This document shows, one piece after another, positions 47,140 through 58,198 of a DNA stretch of 64,000 nt; the first letter of the stretch is position 1, and each line of letters begins with the position of its first letter. The notes below the pieces were generated by a model, which had not been told where the DNA came from, ran no database searches, and worked only from the letters and a program-made list of their open reading frames with translations. The position numbers and the translations under genes are program-made. Source of the stretch: Nissolia schottii (taxonomy: Eukaryota; Streptophyta; Magnoliopsida; Fabales; Fabaceae). The stretch is from positions 124,001-188,000 of the forward strand of contig QANU01015246.1 in assembly GCA_003254905.1 (NCBI GenBank), in the 5' to 3' direction.

Positions 47140-48505
47140 TAGAAGGGTAGAGTTGTCAAAGTGGGTTAAACAAGTTAACTCAGCTCACCCAAGTTGGCCC
47201 ACCATGAGTTGTGGGTTAAGTAAGCCGAGTCAAAGTAACTCACCTCTAAACTAGGGCTAAACAACAGGTCAAGTCAACCCACCAACCCGACCCCCTTTGG
47301 GTTGGGACAGGTTGTGTTGGCGAGTCACACCTAACTAACCTATCACTTAAATAGGGTCGGATCCAAATTGTGCGACTAAACTTGACCTGCAACTCGCCTA
47401 CCATTATTTATTATTTAATTACTATTATTATTTTATATTTATTAAGTTAAAAAAACATTTTTTTTTGTTATTAGTTTTTTTTTGGCTTAAGCCCATTTTA
47501 TGCATTAAGAGATAACATATTTTTTTAATTGTAAAATAGATTTTCATTTGAAAAAAAAAAGTTAGATAAAAAAAATATGAAATTAAAAAAAATATATATT
47601 ATCACAGACCACCCAACCTGATTAACCCAGTCAATTAAGGTCAGACAAAAATGATTAAAAATGACCCTATCCGACTCGCCTTAAGCTGGTAGGGTCTCTT
47701 GCATGGGTGGGTTTGATTTAACCTTTATACAATCATACTCTAAACGAATAAAAAATTTATCAACCCACTTCAACCAACACGGACCAGTGGATTAAACGAG
47801 TTGGCCCACCAAATTTTAAAAAATATAAAAAGGTTAAAATTAACTAAAAGTGACAAAAAAAAATATAAAAGCAAAATACAAAAATCAATAAACCTATTAA
47901 ATCCCAACAAACAACGTAACACTAAATTCAAAACAACATAATGTGGAGTTCATTTCAGTCCTTCTCTTCATTGCGAGGTCGCAGACAAGAGAAGGTGCAA
48001 AGCCGGCCATGAAGGTTGACGGGGGCAGTCGCAGAAGAGCGTAGGAGTGAAGTTGAAGAAGAGTGATGTTGAAGGGTTGAAGGATAAAGTTGAAGAAGAT
48101 TGAAAAAAAAGAGAGGTTGCATTGTGCTTCTGATTCTCAAATCTAACCTAATGTAATGTGATTAGTTATAGAAATTTTCAATTTTGGATCATATTGGATT
48201 TGGAGCCGGTGGAGTTTGGTTGGACTGTAAGAAAATGAATGGCCAATTATTAAGATAAGTTGGACTAGGAAATTAGCTATTGGGTCAATATTTCTTAATT
48301 ATTTTTTACAGCTAGGTATATTAGTAATAAGTTTAAAAATAAAATTGGGTTGACTCACTTAACTCACGGGTAATCGATTTGACCCATCACAGTTTGCGGA
48401 TTAAGTGAGTTGAGTCACAATAATTGACTTCTAAATGAGCTAAAAATTTATTAATCGGACCTATTGGGTTGGTGAATTAAATAGATTAGCTTGTGAATTA
48501 TATAT
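47140..48505. mobile_element. Element inserted in duplicated segment A
   Basis: About 1.37 kb between two stretches that are close together in copy B. Direct repeats of about 100 bp lie near its ends (AAGCCGAGTCA, TCTAAACTAGGGCTAAA near 47220-47260; GAGTTGAGTCA, TCTAAATGAGCTAAA near 48405-48445). Its middle has words such as CAACCCACCAACCCGACC. Not assigned to a family; precise ends are uncertain. Confidence 0.45.
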
Positions 48506-48735
48506 GACTATCTCATAAACTTTAATTAGAGCTGAAAAACAATCCTTGATTGTCATAATAGTAGATTCATGATTAAATATGTCGGGGCATAAATTCGTAA
48601 AGAAACAAGATGCACAGTTATTTTATATCTTCTGCCATACTTTAAAGGCTTATTGTTGCCCTTGAAGACTTTATATTTGTTTTTCTCATTGATGAATGAC
48701 ATAATATAAATATATGTAAACTATTTTACATTGTA
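48506..48735. repeat. Duplicated segment, copy A right part
   Basis: Shares CCTTAATTAGAGCT-like, GATTCATGATTAAATATG and CTCATTGATGAATGA words, in order, with 49690-49910 of copy B. Confidence 0.65.
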
Positions 48736-48882
48736 ATGCATAGAAAATATTGGGAATAACAACGGAATATTTACATTTATGTGGTTTTGGGGTGGTAATT
48801 TTTCTTTTCAACCCATATATTAGGATTTTGTCCCCCAAAACCATATAAATGTTAAAACCCCTGTAACAACATGACTTGATTT

Positions 48883-48955
48883 TGGAGATGTGGAGTATTG
48901 ATCCCTATAGCTCTGGCTTGTTAAGCGAGCACTCTACCATGTGAGCTACATCCTC
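48883..48955 (-). pseudogene. tRNA-Ala pseudogene, full length
   Basis: A 73-base minus-strand tRNA-like sequence with all four arms: 5' GAGGATG and 3' CATCTCC A acceptor strands, D arm GCTC..GAGT, anticodon arm CTCGC-TTAACAA-GCCAG, T arm with loop ATCAATA. Mismatches sit in the acceptor, anticodon and T stems, and the anticodon is AAC where tRNA-Ala has AGC. It is probably inactive. No intron. Confidence 0.75.
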
Positions 48956-49925
48956 ATTTGGTGCATAGAAATTTACATAACTAACATTAGTTAGTTTAAG
49001 TAATTTTATACTTGTTTCTTATAAATAAGACCTCAAATTTAAGTTCTTTGAATAAAAAAATTATGTCTATATGTTAGACTAATTCAACTAGAATTATCAT
49101 AGTCTAGTAAACCCTCCAAATATTATTAATAATAATAGTAATAAAAAAAAAAAAACAAAGTTATCTAGAGCATGTGTGAGCCCTAAACGTGCTTTGTTAG
49201 GGTTTTATTGGTTTGGAGTTAATTCTTATTCGCCGTTGTGCATTTCCACCTGTATCCATTAGGATTCTTCTTTGTGTTGATGATGTCGTGCGTTTCCCCA
49301 TGTCGCTAGATTTTTTTGCTTGATGTCATTGTGAGTATTGTGGCTTCTAGACTCCACTGGTTTGATGGTTGTCTATGGTATTTGTTTCGCGCTGTTCCCT
49401 GATTCGCTTCCTTTTTGCTTTTATTGACAACTATTTTGAGTGCTTATTGAAAGCAAAATCATGGAAGAGGGAGTAGATGAAAGTGACGAAAATGATGATA
49501 AAGGTTACTAGCTAGAGATTTAAAATCTGATAATTGCAATTCTTATGGCTAAATTTATATAAGAGAATATTGATAATGGTTTTGAATGATTTATTCTCCA
49601 TGGTCTTGTCTGCTCCTCCTAAATTTTGGGTTTCCAAGCAAACAAACGTAAATGAAGATTACGAAGAAAAATATAATTCCTCTCATGAACCTTAATTAGA
49701 GCTTAGACACTATCTCTTATTGCCATATTTAAGAGATTCATAATTAGATATGCCGGTGTATTAATTTGTAGACACACATAATATTTTTTTTTTCTTCTTT
49801 GCAAATTTAGTCTGTGTCTTAGTTTAGACAACTATTTAAGAATTCCATGCATCTATCATTGTTGGAATCTATATTTATTTCTCTCATTGATGAATGAATA
49901 TAACAATTTATTTTTGTAAAAAAGA
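48956..49925. repeat. Duplicated segment, copy B
   Basis: Uninterrupted version of the segment at 46444-48735, directly next to its own tRNA-Ala copy, ending in a T-rich then A-rich tract (AAAAAAGAAAAAAAAA near 49918). No open frame of note; the function, if any, is unknown. Confidence 0.75.
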
Positions 49926-52900
49926 AAAAAAAACCTCTCTAGATATTCGTGTATATACAAAAAAATAATTTTTATCATAATTAAAGTTATATGTAATAAT
50001 GAAATAATGTATTATCAAGTATCAAATAGTAATATTAACCCTTCCTTTGGAAGGCGAGAAATTGGAAGGGGCGAAGAAAATGAATGGAAAATGACTTTTC
50101 TCTTCATTTGGAACACAGCATAAAATGAACGGTAAGAAAATAAAACCATGGGCCCCACTGACAGAAGTTTTCTTCGCAGCCTCGGCAAGTCGGCGTGAAA
50201 ACATGACAATTGGAAGTTCGAGAGGCAAATAAACTATTTTATCCTTTCAAGCTTATCAAATGATTATATAATACAATTATTAATAATGTCATTTTTATAC
50301 CTTTACATTCTCTTTCCTTTTACTCTTCTTTCCGACCAAACAAGAAAGAAAATTATGTTTTTCTCTTCATTTCCATTTCCCTCACATTATTTAATTAATG
50401 ATATATAAAATGACTAATTATAACTCCAAGTAGCTAATCCCAAAGATATTATATTGGTCATAAGAGTTTAATTCACAGAATTTATGGATGGAGCTTACAA
50501 AATCCACAATACAAAAACAGCTGACGCAGAGTAACTAAACACATACAGTAATCATTGCTGTAACCGTAATTAGAGATTAACGAGGAATATAGCAAACAAT
50601 GCGCCACAGGGGTAGTACAATATTGGGCGCGCGCGCGCTCTCTCTCTCTCGTTTAAAACAGTTATCTATTTTTTTTTAATGTAAATATTTAAAAAACATT
50701 AAATATGTAAATAAAAAATGACCGTGTTTTATCTACTGAATGATTAAAATTATTATAATAAATAATTCTTATAAAAAATAATAAAATTTAAATCTAGTAA
50801 ATAGAAAATTATTTAAAATGAAAAAATAGACCACTATTTTAAAATAGAGAATAAGTTAAAAGAATAATATTTTAAAGTTATAATTTTAGGTAAAATCTCA
50901 TCAACTTTTATTTAAAATTTTGATAAGCGTAAGATTTAAAATGATTAAAAAAATTAATAAACCAAAAATTAGTATTTCCAATAATTATAATAAGATAGTT
51001 TCTCAAATATCTTATGAGTTAACTTAATTTATCAGTTTTAATAATTTTTATAATTAAATTTATTAAAATTTATTATTATTTTATGATCTAATATGACATA
51101 TTAATAGATTATATGATCTAAGATTTTAAGATGATAAATTAAAATTTTTTAATATAATATTTATAGAGAAGTGCATCATAAGCTTAAATGATTCGAAAAT
51201 CTCTAAACTTTTTATCATTTTAATAATTTGACCAATGAAAAATTTATTATAATCACAAATAAAAAAATTTAATAAATTTAATTATAAAATTTATAAAAAA
51301 TTAGTTAATTAAAAACATGAAATATTTACTGATGAAATATTGAAGTAACCTCCTTAAAATAGATAGATAGGATATACTACAGGGGGGGGTACATGAGAGG
51401 GTAGAGAGAAATAGTGGGGAGTAAACCGGCTTTTCAGTTCATTGGTAAATGAGGATATGATCATTGCCGATAAGCAAAAGATATGCCTGGTGTACAGTGG
51501 TGAAAGACAGGATGGGGGGTGGGTTGTTTTGGGTTTCGAACCCCCAAAACTCTCACAGTTTTCTGGCATTGACAAGCTAAAAGAGAAGTAAAATGACAGA
51601 TACAGACAGAGACAGGGGGTACAATCCACAGGTGACGTAATCTTCATCAATTTGCCTCGTCTGCTGAACCTCTTTTGCCATTTTTTTCTTTTTTCAATTT
51701 TCTCTATAATCTCACAAACTTTCTTAATTCTTCACAAAATTAGCATCACGTGACAAAAATAAGATGAATTTTTCAAGTAGTATTTGGTTGAGTGAAAGAT
51801 GAAACGAGAGGGAAGATATTGAAAAGAAAGAAATTAGCTTTCTTTTTTTATTTAGATGTAAAAGGAGAATAAAAGAAAAGAATGAATAATATAAAAAGAT
51901 ATATGAGACTTATTAATTTTTTTCTCTCATAATTGAGTAAAAAATAAAAAAAATATAAATTTTGTTATTAATTTTAATATTATCTCTATTAGTTTATTGT
52001 TGAAATGATTTTTTATAATAATTAAAAAATAAAATTATAATTTAACATCATTATTAGCTCAAAAGCAAATATATCTATACAGATACTGTTAGTAGCTAAG
52101 AAGCAACGAAACCGATTGGAACACGGGACATGCACATAGGATACAATTCACCGACTTAAAATTTTTATAGGATATAAACATGATATATATATATATATAT
52201 ATAAATAATTTAATATTTATAATAATATTTAAATATTTCTATTGATATAAAATTGTTAATTTTTAATATATTTAATCTTCTTTTAAATTATATGAAGCAT
52301 TTTAAAAATTTTATGTGTCAATATTTATTAATTTTTTAAATATCTAAATTATTTAATATTTAAAATATTTTTTATTCACACATAATCTAAATATAACTTT
52401 AAAATTTTTTAAATATAACTCAAACATACTTAAATATGCCTAATTATAAATTTTTTATTTAAACACGTGTAACATATATCAGACAAATGTTTTAATTTAA
52501 TGATGTTCATATTGTGTCAAATACAATGATAGAAGAATCTAACACAATATCCATATTTCCTAAATTAGTACACACGTATCCATATTTTTTGTACTAATGC
52601 TCCGTTCGTTCGGCTTGCAATATTTATCATTTGACAAAATTAATATATATTCTTAAATCACTTGCAAGACACACTCATGTTTGTACTAGACAAATCCCCG
52701 TGATTCGATTGTTTCTCGAACATAAAAGTGTGCATCGTCTAAAACCTATGATAGAAAAAAAATGAATTGATTTAATTTCAGTTTTATAATGTGACATATA
52801 TCAAGATGAAACATGGTTATAAACTAAGGAAAACAGTACCTTTGATGCTTCCAAGGTATACTCTAACTAATTATCAATCCGTGGAACGGAAAGGCAATGC

Positions 52901-54170
52901 ATAATTACTTAGATAAGTAAAAAATATCCTTAAAAATGAATTAAAATGAACCATAAGAAAACCCTACAAAAGGAAGGGCTACTATAGGTGTTTATTATTA
53001 AATTGTAGTGAGGTCATCCAATCACGTCACTACAGAATCCCTGGACATGTATAGGTCCTAACACTTGCGGCAGCTAGCATCAACTGAGGCTGGAGCACCA
53101 GAGACCCAAACTTTATTTTTATAATAATAATAACAATAAGATATTTTTTTCAACACTCAAATTTATAAGAAAGTATTGGTATTTTTTTATTTAAATGATT
53201 GTGATTTAATAATAAATTAAGAAAAAAATTTCAGCTAGTGATACCCATAAAAAATTCTAAACACCAAAGTATTGATATCCTAAAATTTTGCAAAATAGCG
53301 GAGCAAGCCCCATTTAAGTTCAATCAAGTAAAATAAGGGTGTCTAAAACTGATATGCTAAAATTATATTTAACTAAAAATTTATCCTGGGTCTGGCTATG
53401 AGTGTGGGTCAGTATGTGTAAGCATTGTGTATGCAAGAGTGCTAAGTGCATGTCACTGTCACCTTTATTTTTTTCTTCTCCTATCTCTCTCAGACTCTAT
53501 CTACCTTCTCTATTTTGCCACCACATTTTCTCTGTATTCACGCCACTGCCATCCTTGTTTTATGCCCTAGACGTGAAAGCCTGCTGTCCCTTCATGGAGA
53601 GCTGAAGACGCAAATCAGGCCCTGCCCTTAATTAAATGCATTTTGGGTCCGCCGAAAAGAAAAACAAGTTAAATCAAGCATGAATATTGAGTACGTTTAT
53701 TTCAGTTTATTTCAAAATAAATAATCCTGTTGTTAAAATAATTAATGTTATATATTTATATAATTTTTTAAAAATAATTAAAATCTAAAAAAAAGTTAGT
53801 TCTCAATTTAAAAAAAATTAAATAGAATAATTTTATAAAAAAATATTTTCTAACTTTTAAATTTTATATCAAAGATTAAAATTTTAATATATTTTTTTAA
53901 AATTTAAAACAAACACATCCATTATTATTTTACTTGTCGTTGTCATCGTGCTTTATTTGATAGGTTATTATTATGTATCCTTTGATTTCTTTTCCTCCGT
54001 TTTATTATATTATATTATATGAAACCTATCATATAGATAGGTGTTGCAATAATTTCAATACGGAGTGGGAGTGTTTTTTCATTTAATTACCAATATTTAT
54101 AATCTATTAAATTTTATTTTAATTAATCTAGCATGAGTTATGTCAACATTTAGTGGATAACGATAGATAT
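49926..54170. other. Intergenic, very AT-rich
   Basis: No supported gene. 50040-50400 has a GC-richer segment with opposed TTTCTTC/GAAGAAA words, possibly a small transposon. 50629-50655 is a (GC)n-(TC)n run. 51360-51640 is a G-rich patch on the plus strand with an open 98-codon minus frame that I do not recognise. (TA)n lies at 52183-52202. Confidence 0.45.
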
Positions 54171-54395
54171 TTATTTATTTTAAATAAATTAATAAATGCA
54201 ACGGTGGCGATGGCTGGAGGGGAATCCCCGCCGAGGCAAAAGGCAACACCATCGATGTGGAGGGCAGAGACAGGTGAAGATAACACAACCTCGGACGAGG
54301 CAAGTAAGACCCTTGTGGGCACAAACAACTACCAACGGTGGTGCCAGTTGCCCTTCTGGCCACTATGAAGGCGTTTGAGAACATTGATGTGACAA
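54171..54395. other. GC-rich island with several open frames
   Basis: A short stretch clearly richer in G and C than its surroundings, open in at least two plus frames and two minus frames for 60-70 codons. Nothing in the translations is familiar. It could be a captured gene fragment. Confidence 0.4.
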
Positions 54396-56835
54396 GAGTT
54401 AGGTCAACTTAACATGAAGAACATAATTATACTTGTTAACGAGGATAATGACAAGAATAAAAAAAGGGTAATAATTTGCAAAACAAAAATTCGATATCAA
54501 TGTAGAGAGGGACGGGATTCCCATATGTACAGCTTGCGAATACGGTCTACATTTATATGTGCTCCAAACAGAAGTGAGAATATATACATAATACACATAT
54601 GGACGGAAAATTTCACAAGAAGGTACAGCTTGATGATTTATCAGTCTCATTTGACCATTCATTTGCCTAATTGACATGAAAGCATATAAAAGAAAGTGTA
54701 TGTGGGGTCTCCACGAGATGGAACATGTTCTGTTTTTCAAGTTGCTTGGTCCAGTCACACTTCAATTCACACAATAATTAAGAAGATTTTACTAAGCTAA
54801 ATCTATCGGAAGCTAAAGCCCGCAAGGGGCTGTATTTTGTCACCGCACAAGTGTTGCGAATCACAATCATGTACCTTTTTTTTACAAAAGCGGGTTCCAA
54901 AGAGAATATATATCAATTTGTGTGTTATGTCTATGTTGAAGTGCGAGCATCTTAGCATGCTTTTTATAATTGCTTTGCTATATATACATACACCATCAAA
55001 TCACCTAGGGCTTCAAAAATTGACATTAGTGCATGCATGTTTAATTTCCTTTATATAATGCATGATTACATATAGCCTTTTTTTGTTCTCTCTCTCTCTC
55101 CCTCCGTTTAAATAATAAAGGAGAAGTTACTACTTTAATCACAGTTATAGTTGAACAAATATTGGAATTTGGAAAGAAGGTATTTTATGAGTGTGTGCAC
55201 GTGGTATATATTTGTTACACAATTTAAGGAATTTACTTAGATTCTTTGCAACGTTTTTTATACTATAGCTGGTATTTTGCGAAAGGTTTAATGATATTAT
55301 GATAATGACAATTGACAAGACTTGTTAGTTTTAGTCTGGTATTGGTGAAGTGCAATAACTAAGTACCTAGAGGGGAAAAAAGTGTGGCAGAAATAAAAAT
55401 TAAAACATTTCTAAATAAAGTTACTTGTAAAAACTGGTTTTTTTTTTTCTGTCGACAGACAATATTTCTTCGGATTGCCACATTATTTTGTGATTGTTAT
55501 TTGTTAGGCCTTGAAGAAACTTTTTCTTTTTTTTTTTTAATTTTGGCCCGAATATATGTTAAAATTAATCGAGGTTTTGCTGAAGTGGGCTTCAGTGCAT
55601 CTAATGTAGCAAACAGAAACTACTAGGCCGGCCCAATTACACTTTTCCGGTCAACGGCTCAAAAATACTTTTTTAGTCAAGGGCCCAAGTAAATTTGATC
55701 CTAACCATTGGCAATCTGGTGAACCAGATCAAAGTCCAATAAGACTATCATGTTATATGTATATTTCTAAACGATTTTGTTTTCGGTAATGATATTTCTA
55801 TAGGATTTTAAACAATTTTGACCGTGACCAAAAAAAAAAAAAACAATTTTGACAAATATATCTAAATAAATATTTCTAAGCCATTATTGTCCTCCTGAGT
55901 AACATGTACTAATTTTTAAACTAAAACAGAGTATTAATTAATATCAAATTTTTATTTTAAATAAATTTTTAATTTTGTAAAATATTACGTCTAGAGGAGG
56001 AGTGAAAATGTTGGGATATGTATTTGTGGCTAAGAATTCAAAATTTTTGTCGGGTATGTTTTATGTACCAACCTCTATATATGTATATTGGTGTTCTTGT
56101 TTGGATTGATTTATGGTTGGGTTGAAGATTGTTTAAATATTCATATTGTGTAGCAACGATTTCATTAAGCTGTAATATTTGGCAAAGAACGAAATGTTCA
56201 TACCGTTTTCTTTATTTATGTTTTCTTCTTTATGGGAAATCCTACTATTTGAAAAACAGCGCTGTCATGAATACAACCTAAATGCTCTCAATTGGTGTAA
56301 ACTTATGGACACAAAGTGTGGTACGTGGCCCCGGCATTTCAACTCAAGGTACCACTAACATTAACAATGAAGATATTGTTTTAGTAACATATGACGAGAA
56401 TGCAGCTATGATGGTGTCAAACATTAAAGAACCTGAAGATATTTTAACAAATAAATTAAATAAAGTTATCTTTTACAAAGTTGAGAAGTTAGGTTTACAA
56501 TTAAATAATTGTTAGGTCTCTTACAACACAGTTGTTGTGTCTTATTTCACAAAGAGTGTGGTACGTGACCCCAACATTCCAACTCAAGTAACCTGAATGT
56601 ATTTTAATGAATGAATTAAATAAAGTTTAATTGATTATACTGACTACTGTTAGGTCTTTTTTGAATTACACGCTAAACTTTGAGTTACTGTAAGATAAAC
56701 AACTGCTAGGTCTAAAATAAAATGAAGGTTATGTCTCTTATAATAAGATGGTTGTGTCTTATATAACATGATGGTTTGTCTACAATTCATATGCATTTTA
56801 TTTGATATGCATGTTTTTTATATGTCTGTATATAG
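54396..56835. other. Intergenic; possible 5' flank of the FAR1-like remnant
   Basis: Mostly AT-rich. 56282-56515 is a 77-codon plus frame that could be a first exon of the FAR1-like remnant but has no recognised domain. A segment near 56312-56350 (GTGTGGTACGTGGCCCC) recurs at about 56555-56590 (GTGTGGTACGTGACCCC) with the following AATTAAATAAAGTT, a small direct duplication. Confidence 0.4.
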
Positions 56836-58075
56836 GTGAATTAAGTTCAAATATTATTATCCCAACTGTTGGTATGAAATTTGAGTCCGTTGAGGATGTT
56901 CATGATTTTTATAAAGATTATGCAACTAGCATGGGATTTGAGTGCAAGATTAGAAACACAAAATCTGATGAATTTGGGGTTCCGTAGTACCGTATAATTA
57001 TGTGTGTTAGGAGGGTAAGAGTCGATTGAAGATACCACCATCAGAGAGGACGAACCCTTCTGTTGCTGCAAATTGCAAGGTCAAGATCATTACATCAAAG
57101 AACACTGAAGGGGCTTGGGTGATCAATAAAGTTGTTTTGGAGCACTCTCATGCAACAAGTCCATCAAAATAAAGCACTATGCATCCAACCAATTCATACC
57201 AATGTTTGCAAAAAGGAGGATTGAGGTGGATGATAGTGCAAGGGTATGAACGTACGAGACTTATAACTCTTTGTTACATGAAGTTGGTGAAGCACAAAAT
57301 ATTACATTTACAGAGAGGGATATTAGGAATTTCGTAAGGACAAAAGTTAGAGGTGTTGGGTCTGAAGGGGATGGGTCAGTCATATGATCCGATACTTTTA
57401 TAAGATGCAGACTCAAAATGACAACTTTTACTGTGAAATCCTAAATGATGATGATAGGCGAATCACCCATGCTTTTTGATGTGATGCTAGGAGTTGAGCG
57501 GCTTATGAATATTTTGGAGACGTGATCTCGTTTGACACGACATGCTTGACCAACATGTACGGTACATTATTATTTATATGACCTACGCACTTTTATATTT
57601 GAGACCTAACCAAAATGTTGTATGTGACCTAACCACATAATAACATTAGACACAACTTTATTGATTATAGACCTAACTTATTTTACTAAACCTGACCTAA
57701 CCATGTTATTATAGTAAACATAACCGCAATTATAATTTTATTTGTAGGTACAATATGCCTTTTGCATTTTTTGGTGGTGTTAATCATCATGGAAATTCTG
57801 TTTTGCTTGGGTGTGGGTTGCTTGTGTCTGAAGAGAAAGAATCTTTTATTTGGCTATTTCAATGTTTCTTGAGATGTATGAAGGGGAAGGCACCATTGAG
57901 AATCATAGCAGACCAATGCATGTCAATAAAGCATGGAATTGAAGTAGTGTTTCCTACAACTCGTTATCGTTGCTGTATTTGGCACATATTGAAAAAGTTC
58001 CTGACAAGTTAAAGGGATTCATAGAGGGAACTTATAGTCTTCAAAACAATGCATGGATTTCAAGTATGGTTAGGT
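56836..58075 (+). pseudogene. FAR1-related sequence gene, decayed
   Basis: FAR1/FHY3-related proteins derive from Mutator-like transposases and act as nuclear DNA-binding factors. 56836-56986 encodes VGMKFESVEDVHDFYKDYA, the start of the FAR1 zinc-finger domain. About 57025-57168 in another frame gives WVINKVVLEHSHATSPSK, the end of that domain. 57480-57560 gives GDVISFDTTCLTNMY, and after a plausible intron (acceptor at 57746-57747) 57748-58011 gives NMPFAFFGGVNHHG, a transposase-core match ending RCCIWHILKK. Similarity continues in another frame to about 58070 (VPDKLKGFIEGTYS). At least three frame changes and several stops (after the zinc finger, near 57400 and 57480) separate these parts, and the C-terminal half and SWIM domain are absent. 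It converges on the 3' end of the DUF547 gene. Confidence 0.8.
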
Positions 58076-58198
58076 CCTTCTGGTATATGTCATTGTGTCT
58101 ATGTTAACAAAGTTATTACAAAAAAAAAATAATGCCTCTATATTTTGTACACTCGGAAGTTTTTATAGGGGACTAAAAAAACAAGAGAAATATACTTT

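Noticed and set aside
46392-48955. Functional tRNA genes (tRNA-Ala, or tRNA-Val by anticodon AAC)
   Set aside because: One copy lacks the T arm and the other has mismatches in three stems; the body is tRNA-Ala, so AAC is a mutated anticodon and not a valine tRNA.
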